Virus record (IMG/VR): IMGVR_UViG_3300022074_000453
Span: 1-21,076 of that record
Length of the DNA: 21,076 nt
Source of the DNA: a virus
Reading direction: 5' to 3' (one strand)
A program made the translations under genes and the position numbers. Numbering within the stretch: the stretch's first letter is position 1; every line of letters begins with the position of its first letter. Of this stretch, positions 7,628 to 13,690 are shown piece by piece. The notes under the pieces are model-generated. The model saw only the letters and a program-made list of their open reading frames with translations, searched no databases and was not told the DNA's origin.

Positions 7628-7628
7628 T
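7598..7628 (+). promoter_or_regulatory. Tentative rightward promoter upstream of the 7660 gene
   Basis: TTGACC (7598-7603, five of six) and CATAAT (7623-7628, five of six) are 19 bases apart, longer than ideal. The predicted start near 7635 would give a short leader for the gene at 7660. The spacing makes this uncertain. Confidence 0.3.
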
Positions 7629-7649
7629 ATTAATATTAGATAAAAAAGG

Positions 7650-7659
7650 AGAACGTTCT
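7650..7659. repeat. Perfect palindrome AGAACGTTCT between RBS and start codon
   Basis: The 10-bp palindrome AGAACGTTCT fills the space between the AAAAAAGGAG ribosome-binding site and the ATG at 7660. It could be an operator or could modulate translation initiation. It contains the GAACG/CGTTC core seen in the inverted repeat before the helicase gene. Confidence 0.3.
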
Positions 7660-8337
7660 ATGTCTAATGATATAAGTATAGTAACGAGCAATATGCCTGC
7701 TCATGTAAAACAAGGCAACAACCTGGGTAATGAAAACATTAGCTCAGAACATTTATCTACTCCACGTTTGAAACAGCTGCAGCAGTTATCAAATGAAGTA
7801 GATGAAAACCACAGCGAGTATATTGATGGCGCTAAAGTTGGCGACTTCATTAATACTGTAACTAAAGAAAACTACGGTAAAGAACTTTATCTAGTTAATG
7901 TGCACTTCAAAGAAGAATTTGTTGTGTGGAAACAACTAGAAAAAGGTGGCGGACTTGTAGGTACATTTCCTACACAAGATAAAGCTTTAGAACATTTAGA
8001 AAGCGAAAGTCTTAAGGTAGAAGATTATGATATAAACAGAACTCAAACTCATACTTTGTTAAAAGTAAATGAAAAGTCAGGTGATATATCAGAAATACCT
8101 TTCTTATTTGATTGCGCAATTTCTAAGTTAAGAGTATCTAGAGAATGGAATACTCAAATTATGAAATTAGGTGGCGATAGATTTGCTTCTTTATGGAAAA
8201 TGGCTTCAGTTCAAACTGCTAATAAAACAGGACAACGATTTATGAATATCGCTGTATCTAATGTAGGTTGGTTAAAAGAAGAAACTTATAATGTAGCAAA
8301 AAGTTTTTACGAAAAGACTTTTGCTAACAACTCCTAG
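7660..8337 (+). CDS. Conserved phage DNA-metabolism-associated protein, possible ssDNA-binding (225 aa)
   Basis: A 225-aa soluble protein with a strong AAAAAAGGAG leader. Notable segments are TPRLKQLQQLSNEVDEN (53-69), a GAKVGDFINTVT turn (57-84 region), a beta-rich core ELYLVNVHFKEEFVVWKQLE, and a Trp-containing segment near the C-terminus (VGWLKEETYNVAKSFYEKTF). Similar proteins occur in many phage replication modules near exonuclease and annealing genes and are sometimes described as ssDNA-binding. I cannot identify an OB-fold motif by eye, and the C-terminus lacks the acidic tail of typical SSBs. The functional statement is therefore inference from context. Confidence 0.75.
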   Translation: MSNDISIVTSNMPAHVKQGNNLGNENISSEHLSTPRLKQLQQLSNEVDENHSEYIDGAKVGDFINTVTKENYGKELYLVNVHFKEEFVVWKQLEKGGGLVGTFPTQDKALEHLESESLKVEDYDINRTQTHTLLKVNEKSGDISEIPFLFDCAISKLRVSREWNTQIMKLGGDRFASLWKMASVQTANKTGQRFMNIAVSNVGWLKEETYNVAKSFYEKTFANNS

Positions 8338-8346
8338 ATAAGTATT

Positions 8347-8383
8347 CGTACGGGTGCGAACCATCTCTTCGCACCCAAGTACG
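8347..8383 (+). repeat. Long hairpin between the 7660 and 8401 genes
   Basis: GGGTGCGAA (8352-8360) and TTCGCACCC (8368-8376) pair perfectly over 9 bp with a seven-base loop. After a two-base bulge, CGTAC (8347-8351) and GTACG (8379-8383) extend the stem by 5 bp. It fills most of the 63-base gap. No U-run follows on either strand, so it is either a weak or factor-assisted terminator, an RNA processing or stability element, or a protein-binding palindrome. Confidence 0.5.
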
Positions 8384-8400
8384 TATGCTATACTCTTTAT

Positions 8401-8799
8401 GTGCAAGAAAAGGAGTTCATAAACAAAGTGCATAAGCACTTGTCTAAAAAAATTTATCGTTGGAAGATAAATGATCCATATCATGGCGGTGTGCCTGATA
8501 CTTATTACTCAGGCCCTAATGATCATTGTTGGATAGAATATAAATACAAAGATAAATTACCACTAAAAGAAACATCTAAAATAAAAATTAACTTATCACA
8601 ACAACAAAGACTTTGGTTAATGCGTCAAGCAGAACATGATGTATATACATACGTAGTATTTGGTTCTGGAGATCTTGTGTACGTAACTGAAGATTTTAAA
8701 CTTAAAGAAATTACTTTAAAAGAATTTAATAAAAACGCAGTTCCATTTAAAGATTTTATACAAGCACTTACAAAACACTGTTTAGGAGACACAAAATGA
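8401..8799 (+). CDS. VRR-NUC/Holliday-resolvase-like PD-(D/E)XK nuclease
   Basis: A small 132-aa nuclease. It has an N-terminal Glu-containing helix (EKEFINKVHKHL), then KINDPYHGGVPD with catalytic Asp33, then WIEYKYKD with Glu46 and Lys48, and KINLSQQQRLWLMRQAEHD as the conserved following helix. This order matches VRR-NUC and related phage nucleases that cut branched or structured DNA. The likely role is resolving recombination or packaging intermediates. The GTG at 8401 is used because it keeps the conserved N-terminal helix. It has no ribosome-binding site, whereas an in-frame GTG at 8428 lies 12 bases after AAAAGGAG and would lose part of the helix, so the start is uncertain. Confidence 0.75.
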   Translation: MQEKEFINKVHKHLSKKIYRWKINDPYHGGVPDTYYSGPNDHCWIEYKYKDKLPLKETSKIKINLSQQQRLWLMRQAEHDVYTYVVFGSGDLVYVTEDFKLKEITLKEFNKNAVPFKDFIQALTKHCLGDTK

Positions 8800-9023
8800 C
8801 AGATATGGTTAACTCACCACCTCACTACAACATGGGAGGCATAGAATGTATAGATGCAATAGAAGCTAGTATGACACCAGAAGCTTTTAAAGGTTACTTA
8901 AAAGGTAACATACAAAAGTATATGTGGCGATATGAAGCTAAGAAAGGGGTCGAAGACCTTAAAAAAGCAGAATGGTATCTAAACAGACTACTTAAAACCT
9001 TAAAAAAAACTAAAATTGTATAG
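8796..9023 (+). CDS. DUF3310 family phage protein (75 aa)
   Basis: The sequence matches the DUF3310 pattern along its whole length: VNSPPHYNMGGIECIDAIE (5-23), FKGYLKGNIQKYMWRY (31-46), then GVEDLKKAEWYLNRLL. Members are common in phages and sometimes labelled nucleotide kinase-like, but no catalytic role is established and no P-loop is visible here. The ATG overlaps the stop of the nuclease gene by four bases (ATGA). It is the last rightward gene before the convergent gap. Confidence 0.88.
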   Translation: MTDMVNSPPHYNMGGIECIDAIEASMTPEAFKGYLKGNIQKYMWRYEAKKGVEDLKKAEWYLNRLLKTLKKTKIV

Positions 9024-9117
9024 AAGCCACGGAGAAGCTCTCTAACGCATTACACATGTTTTTGATGTCTGCACAAGGACCATGTGCTTAAAACGTCTTA
9101 CAATAAATACTGTGAGG
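9024..9117. other. Convergent intergenic gap between early and late blocks
   Basis: The rightward block ends at 9023 and the leftward block ends at 9118, so both transcripts should stop here. I see no GC-rich hairpin followed by a T-run on either strand, so termination may be factor-dependent. The only clear structure is the short hairpin at 9071-9087. No tRNA cloverleaf and no credible small gene is present. Confidence 0.5.
9071..9087 (+). promoter_or_regulatory. CsrA-site-like hairpin in the 3' region of the early transcript
   Basis: GCACA (9071-9075) and TGTGC (9083-9087) pair, leaving the loop AGGACCA. On the rightward RNA the sequence CACAAGGA in a hairpin with GGA in the loop resembles the known CsrA target (ACAAGGA with GGA in a loop). 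It is downstream of the csrA-containing transcript. This could be a regulatory or sponge element or chance. Confidence 0.25.
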
Positions 9118-9345
9118 TCATTTTCTCTTAAAAGACCTATTTTTTGATCTATGTTGTAAAACTACGTTACTTCGTGAATTATTTGCAGGATTTCCATCTA
9201 TATGGTGTATATCTATTTGACTTCCTTTCCTAACCCTACCTTCTTTTAACATTTGTCTACGTATTTTATTACGAGCAGCACGTCTTTTCTTTTGTTCAGG
9301 AGAAGAATGGTAGTTTGCATATTCTCCTTTATAGTTTCTAGCCAT
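9118..9345 (-). CDS. Small HNH-type endonuclease-like phage protein (75 aa)
   Basis: A basic 75-aa protein starting MARNYKGEYANYHSSPEQKK, a start shared by many small phage HNH proteins. It has a Lys/Arg-rich N-terminal half and the HNH-like core DIHHIDGNPANN (45-56), with His47 and His48, Asp50, Asn52 and Asn60. The usual C-terminal metal-binding His is not obvious, so activity is uncertain. The role could be DNA nicking during packaging or a free-standing homing endonuclease. Its ATG follows the stop of the cyclase gene directly (TAGATG), and GAAGGTG in the cyclase 3' end serves as its ribosome-binding site. It is the last gene of the leftward block. Confidence 0.75.
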   Translation of the reverse strand: MARNYKGEYANYHSSPEQKKRRAARNKIRRQMLKEGRVRKGSQIDIHHIDGNPANNSRSNVVLQHRSKNRSFKRK

Positions 9346-11094
9346 CTATATAGTATACACCTTCAAAGCTTTTGTTTTACCTTTTACTTTTATCGTATCG
9401 TGTAAGCAACATTTGTCTATCTTCTGTGCTGTACGTTCTCCAATCAATATATCTACACCCGCTTCTTTAGTTGCACTCTCTAATCGTGCAGCTATGTTCA
9501 CAGCATCTCCTATTGCTGAATAATCAAATCTAGTATCACTACCCATATTACCTATTATTGCTTCGCCAGTATTTATACCTATACCTATAGCTATTGGCTC
9601 AGGTAATTCAGTTTGTAACATACGTATTGCTATTCGTATGTCCTGGCCACAGGCGACAGCACGTTTTTCATGTTCATCTAAGTTTAGGGGGGAGTTAAAG
9701 ATAGCCATGCATGCGTCGCCTATGAACTTATCAACCATACCCCCGTGTGCTTGTATGCATTTGACTTGTTCAGTAAGAACTTTATTCATAATTTTAGTAA
9801 CTTGTTCTGGTTCTAATTTTTCAGATAAGTTTGTAAATCCTCTAACGTCAGTAAATAAAAACGTACAAGTTCGCTTTTCACCTCCTAACTTAAGTAACTT
9901 TGGATTATTTTGTAATCGTGCAACTTGTCTAGGATCTAAGTAATGCTCAAACTGTTTTTTAATTAACTGTCGTAGCTTAAACTGCTCATTAAATCTTAAA
10001 TAAAATTCTTGTATAGATATAAGTATAGCTGATAATATACTATAAGTTACATCTATAAGTATATTAGATGTAATTAAATACCAACCACCGACCGCGGTCA
10101 ACGACACGAGGCCCACGGTCCCTACTATGGTTCCGACCAACCCAAATGTACGTATTATAAATATTGTTAATAGTAATACTGTTACAAGTATAAGTAATTC
10201 ATATAGTAGTGCAGTGCCTGGTATTGCTGGTACGTTTACGGTCATGCTTTCAGCTAACGCAGCTTGTACATGGTGGGGGTACAATAACCCAACTGGCGTA
10301 GCTATTTGAGGCATTACACCTTTTGCACTTACCCCTACAAACACAAACTTATCTTTTACATTCATCTCATCTAAACTAGTGCTTGGGGTGTCAATCCAAG
10401 AAACCCACCTACGCCCAATGCTATCTACGGGTATCTGTGCATACCCAGCTACAGTAAGTTCTTCTATTTGGCCTTGCTGTCCTTTAATTATGTAAGTATC
10501 TGCACCTGCCAGCATTTTGATAACCTGCACACCAAAGGATGGAGTCCAACCATCTGGAGTTTGAAGCAACAAAGGTAATCGTCTTACTAAATTATCTACA
10601 TCAGTTCGTGCAACTGCCAGCCCCTGGTAAGCAGACTCTGCTAGCACGGGCACATTTCCAATAACACCTTGAGATTCAATACCTTGTATAGGTTCTCCGT
10701 CTCCTAATATAACTGTGCCTGTAGTTGGTGCGTAAGAAGCCCCTCCTTCAAAGGTAGCAATGACACTTGGTATCTGTAAAAGTGCATCTGCAAATGCTTG
10801 ATCGCCACTAAATCTATCTTCTTGTGGGAAAGCAACAACCCAACCAACTCCTACCGCACCTGCTTCCATAAGGTTTAATTGAATACGTGCAAGATCCTGA
10901 CGAGGATATGGCCAACCGCCCGCAAGTGCTACATCTTCTTCTGTTATATCTAACGTGGTAAACCAGCCAGAAGGATCTGGTGTTTGTACGAGGGCGTCAA
11001 ATGTTTTTAGTTTAAGAACTTCTAATGCTTGCCAGTTAAAAAGTAACGGCACACAAAGTATAGGTATGCTAATTAACGAAATCCATTTCTTCAC
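9346..11094 (-). CDS. Membrane-bound CHASE2-domain class III adenylate cyclase
   Basis: A 582-aa sensor cyclase. It has an N-terminal membrane segment (5-20), then a periplasmic CHASE2-like domain (about 25-285) with typical features (LKTFDAL, WPYPRQDLARI, VGVGWVVAFP, DKFVFVGVSA). Three membrane helices follow (about 296-315, 318-340, 346-362), then a linker and a catalytic domain (about 405-582). Catalytic residues are intact: metal-binding Asp416 (FTDVRGF) and Asp460 (FIGD), substrate Lys456, Ser526 at the base-selecting position (DYSAIGD), and Asn533 and Arg537 for the transition state. Lys with Ser/Thr fits the ATP-using class IIIb pattern, so cAMP is the likely product. The start is a GTG seven bases after AAGGAGG. 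It follows the FecR stop by one base. An enzyme of this kind is highly unusual in a phage. Confidence 0.93.
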   Translation of the reverse strand: MKKWISLISIPILCVPLLFNWQALEVLKLKTFDALVQTPDPSGWFTTLDITEEDVALAGGWPYPRQDLARIQLNLMEAGAVGVGWVVAFPQEDRFSGDQAFADALLQIPSVIATFEGGASYAPTTGTVILGDGEPIQGIESQGVIGNVPVLAESAYQGLAVARTDVDNLVRRLPLLLQTPDGWTPSFGVQVIKMLAGADTYIIKGQQGQIEELTVAGYAQIPVDSIGRRWVSWIDTPSTSLDEMNVKDKFVFVGVSAKGVMPQIATPVGLLYPHHVQAALAESMTVNVPAIPGTALLYELLILVTVLLLTIFIIRTFGLVGTIVGTVGLVSLTAVGGWYLITSNILIDVTYSILSAILISIQEFYLRFNEQFKLRQLIKKQFEHYLDPRQVARLQNNPKLLKLGGEKRTCTFLFTDVRGFTNLSEKLEPEQVTKIMNKVLTEQVKCIQAHGGMVDKFIGDACMAIFNSPLNLDEHEKRAVACGQDIRIAIRMLQTELPEPIAIGIGINTGEAIIGNMGSDTRFDYSAIGDAVNIAARLESATKEAGVDILIGERTAQKIDKCCLHDTIKVKGKTKALKVYTI

Positions 11095-11095
11095 C

Positions 11096-12214
11096 TTATC
11101 CTCCTTGAGTGATTGTTATAATAGAATCTCCTCCACCATTAATTTTAACAACGTTAGAAACTCCATCTTGTATAAATATTACTGTATAAGACTCACTTCC
11201 ATTTACATCTAGTTGTACAGACTCACTTACACTTCTTCTTAAGCTTACTACATTTCCTGTTATTAATGTAGTAATTTGTGTATCAGGGTCTTTGCCCAAC
11301 AAAGTCCCAGTTATTTGCGTGCTGGTGGCTTGTGCTAGCTGGTCTTCTTCCTCTGCGACAGCTAAAGCATCTAATACATTCAACAGATCTTCAAGATAGT
11401 TGACATCTAAAAAGTTTATATCTAGTTCTGTAAACTCTAAATCATCTTCACCTAAGTAATCTACATCTAAATAATCAATATCAAGTTCGTTAAAATCCAA
11501 TACGCTTTCGCTTTGTGTAGCTGTGGACTCTTCTGTGGATAACTTTTCTTTCTCAGGTGGTGTAACAATCAACATATTGTCTATAACATCAAGAGTTAAA
11601 TCTAAAATAACTGGTTTAGTTGGGGCTGATTCGTATACAGAAACGGTAGTAGCCTGGTATGGTTTGTTCAGTAAAACCGTGCCCATAGCGGTAACTACCT
11701 CTATTTCACCACTAGATAATCCATAAGGGTCAGGTAGTAAAATAATTAAACTACGGCCTAGCTCATCTACTGTAGCAGTAAAGTCTGTACCCCTAATTGC
11801 TATGTCAGCTGTGGGTGTGGATAACTTTATATTGCTCTTGTTTATTTTGTTTAAATTACTACTAATAAACCTAGCTGTGCCAAGGCCAAAGGTAAGGGCC
11901 ATTTTTGACTTACTTGGGTCAGGGTCGAATACATACTCTGTGATAACCAACTTAGAGTGCTCAGTTAGTTTTACTATAGAATCATCAAGAAAGGTGATGG
12001 CCATACGGCCGTCTCTAGTAATAGCTTCATCATTGCTTTGTATAGCAAATTTTAAATTAGCGTCGTACGGTTTGTCTCTTACTATTTGAGCTGAACCATT
12101 TAGCTCAGATATATCTCCAATATTAGCAGCTTGTGCTTGTACCTTGGTCGTTTTGAACGACACAAACAGTAGAAGAAGCGTTGCCACCAATTGATATAAT
12201 TTTAAGCCAGTCAT
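11096..12214 (-). CDS. Exported FecR-domain protein with acidic repeats and curlin-like C-terminus
   Basis: A 372-aa protein with a signal peptide (hydrophobic 9-20, likely cleavage after QAQA near 29). Residues about 35-195 form a FecR-type domain (AITRDGRMAITFLDDSIVKL; STPTADIAIRGTDFTATVD). Residues 241-280 hold two tandem 20-residue acidic repeats (FNELDIDYLDVDYL and FTELDINFLDVNYL). The C-terminal IFIQDGVSNVVKING (346-360) and SIITITQGG fit the curlin Q-x-G-x-x-N pattern. FecR domains of this kind bind surface or signal partners in the periplasm or outside the cell. As I recall, they are often encoded beside CHASE2 cyclases in bacteria, as here. The ATG lies inside the preceding curlin-like gene (92-base overlap); only this start keeps the signal peptide. 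No other role is visible. Confidence 0.85.
   Translation of the reverse strand: MTGLKLYQLVATLLLLFVSFKTTKVQAQAANIGDISELNGSAQIVRDKPYDANLKFAIQSNDEAITRDGRMAITFLDDSIVKLTEHSKLVITEYVFDPDPSKSKMALTFGLGTARFISSNLNKINKSNIKLSTPTADIAIRGTDFTATVDELGRSLIILLPDPYGLSSGEIEVVTAMGTVLLNKPYQATTVSVYESAPTKPVILDLTLDVIDNMLIVTPPEKEKLSTEESTATQSESVLDFNELDIDYLDVDYLGEDDLEFTELDINFLDVNYLEDLLNVLDALAVAEEEDQLAQATSTQITGTLLGKDPDTQITTLITGNVVSLRRSVSESVQLDVNGSESYTVIFIQDGVSNVVKINGGGDSIITITQGG
11375..11494 (-). repeat. Two tandem 60-bp repeats encoding acidic 20-residue units
   Basis: The repeats encode residues 241-260 and 261-280 of the FecR-domain protein. Both share the pattern F-x-E-L-D-I-x-x-L-D-V-x-Y-L. The nucleotide copies have diverged but are in frame. 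The units could form an acidic calcium- or partner-binding spacer between the FecR domain and the curlin-like tail. Confidence 0.6.
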
Positions 12215-12848
12215 TATCTTGGGTACTCAGTTGTTGAATATTAAATGTTCTTTGTCCACCTGTATGGTCTAAGTAAAAATATCCACCAGCTGATGCATTC
12301 ACACCTGTACCTGTATAAGTAACCGCATTGTCTGAACCGTCTATATCCATATAGTTAGTTGCCCCATCAATATTTATATTTGATGTAACTGTGTTGTTAG
12401 AACCTTGAATAATCCAATCTAAATCTAAACTAGCTGCTAAAGCAGTAGTGCCTTGGTTTAAGGTAAATGTGTTACCACTACCTGTAACTGAAACGTTTTG
12501 ATTAGAACCGTTAGCTCCGTACGTGTTGGTTGGATCAACCTGAATAGTGAACGTGTTCGTAGAACCAGTAAAATTATAAACACCAGTAAAACTGTCTGCT
12601 AAAATATCACCAAGAAACTTGTTAGTGTTTCCAATCATATTTATGTCTAAAGTTAGACCCGTGCCGTCTAAATCAAACGCAGTCAAATTGCCTGCTGTAG
12701 ATTGTAAACCGCCTATGATGTTAGAAATACCTAGTTGTTCTAGGTCTATGTTAGCGCCAGTACCTGACTGGTCAACATATATCTCGTTGTCTGCTCCAGT
12801 AACTCCTATACAAAAAACAGCAAGTAGACTTATAAGCTTGTTTTTCAT
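12123..12848 (-). CDS. Secreted curlin-repeat (CsgA/CsgB-like) protein
   Basis: A 241-aa exported protein. Residues 1-19 form a signal peptide (MKNKLISLLAVFCIGVTGA). Residues 21-45 (NEIYVDQSGTGANIDLEQLG, then ISNII) are a textbook curlin repeat with the Q-x-G-x-x-N spacing. Further looser units follow through residue 180, with recurrent GSxNT/GSGNT turns near 95, 123, 149 and 171, between short beta-strand-like stretches. The composition is rich in Gly, Asn, Thr and Ser. Two cysteines close the protein (229 and 241). The likely role is the amyloid-like or beta-solenoid substrate exported through the CsgG pore encoded just upstream. The repeats are less regular than in E. coli CsgA, so it may be a nucleator or an adhesin rather than the main fibre. 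A GAGGT site lies in the csgG end. Confidence 0.82.
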   Translation of the reverse strand: MKNKLISLLAVFCIGVTGADNEIYVDQSGTGANIDLEQLGISNIIGGLQSTAGNLTAFDLDGTGLTLDINMIGNTNKFLGDILADSFTGVYNFTGSTNTFTIQVDPTNTYGANGSNQNVSVTGSGNTFTLNQGTTALAASLDLDWIIQGSNNTVTSNINIDGATNYMDIDGSDNAVTYTGTGVNASAGGYFYLDHTGGQRTFNIQQLSTQDNDWLKIISIGGNASSTVCVVQNDQGTSTSC

Positions 12849-12853
12849 AATAA

Positions 12854-13690
12854 TTATTCTACCTCTTCAATTTCATCTTGTCTATTCCAATATTTTTTCT
12901 CATATCCAAGATTAACTATTTCTAATATACCGCCTTCAATCGCTTTCATTAAAGCAATTGTAGATGACTCGTTTCTAGCATTACCAAACTCTACCTCTAC
13001 TAGTTCTGTCCCAGCTTCTATAAATCTAAACACATCTTCAGATCTACCATAACTAAATATAGTTTTTTGACTTAACACCTCTAATAAAACCTCACCTGTA
13101 GCTACAGAAACCATACGTAAACTTACAGTAATGTTATCTTCTCTATACTGCACACTGCTACCTATGCCAAGATACCTAGCTCCTGATCCACCACTTTCTA
13201 AATTAGCTTCGTAGGATATAACAGCACCTTCTATTAGTATGCCTGCAAATAATAAAGGCGCTAATTGTTTTTTCTTTTCTTCTTCGGTTGCAAATTGTTC
13301 TCTAGCGCTACGAATCAGCTGTCTTTCCTTTGTGAGGTTGTCCAGTCCTACCCGTTCAACTACCCTAAAAAATTGACCATTGCCTGCATGTTTAAGGGCT
13401 CTTATAAGTAGTGCGTTGGGTTGTTGAGTAATAGCAGTACTAAATAAAGCAAACTCGCTATTGCTTTTTCTTTGTCCTGTTTGGTCGGTAAAGGCGGTAG
13501 GGTATACAGCTACTACTGGGCTTACTTTTGGTATAGGTACATTTTTAAGTTCAGCAGACTGCAGGCTTTGAATGTTTACAACATTATATGCAGAAAATCT
13601 ATTCTCATAAGTGTCTTCAAGTTGGTCGAGTGTGGAGCAACTAGAAAGTAAAAGTACCAATAGGTATTGTGATTTCTGTAACTGTGCCAT
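12854..13690 (-). CDS. csgG: CsgG, outer-membrane curli secretion channel lipoprotein
   Basis: A 278-aa protein that is clearly CsgG. It has a lipoprotein signal with lipobox LSSC (Cys18), then VVAVYPTAFTDQTGQRK (59-75), FFRVVERVGLDNLTKERQLI (107-126), ILIEGAVISYEANLESGGSG (151-170), ARYLGIGSSVQY and VSVATGEVL. CsgG forms a nonameric beta-barrel pore in the outer membrane that exports curli subunits. In the constriction loop the equivalent of E. coli Phe56 is kept (Phe83, LFSTAI), but Tyr51 and Asn55 are not. Length is normal for the family. The gene overlaps csgF by 50 bases and is followed by the curlin-like gene five bases on. The order csgF-csgG-curlin suggests a working export unit, although CsgE is absent in the window. 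Confidence 0.95.
   Translation of the reverse strand: MAQLQKSQYLLVLLLSSCSTLDQLEDTYENRFSAYNVVNIQSLQSAELKNVPIPKVSPVVAVYPTAFTDQTGQRKSNSEFALFSTAITQQPNALLIRALKHAGNGQFFRVVERVGLDNLTKERQLIRSAREQFATEEEKKKQLAPLLFAGILIEGAVISYEANLESGGSGARYLGIGSSVQYREDNITVSLRMVSVATGEVLLEVLSQKTIFSYGRSEDVFRFIEAGTELVEVEFGNARNESSTIALMKAIEGGILEIVNLGYEKKYWNRQDEIEEVE

Noticed and set aside
8384-8394. Promoter (TATGCT/TATACT) before the 8401 gene
   Set aside because: The only -35-like box (TTCGCA) lies 15 bases away inside the hairpin, and the start would fall on the GTG itself, so support is too weak.
9024-9117. tRNA or standard intrinsic terminator in the convergent gap
   Set aside because: No cloverleaf or anticodon arm can be drawn, and no GC-rich stem is followed by a T-run on either strand.
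9346-11094. Diguanylate cyclase (GGDEF) instead of adenylate cyclase
   Set aside because: There is no GGDEF motif. The FTDVRGF, FIGD and IGDAVNIAARLE motifs are those of class III adenylate/guanylate cyclases.
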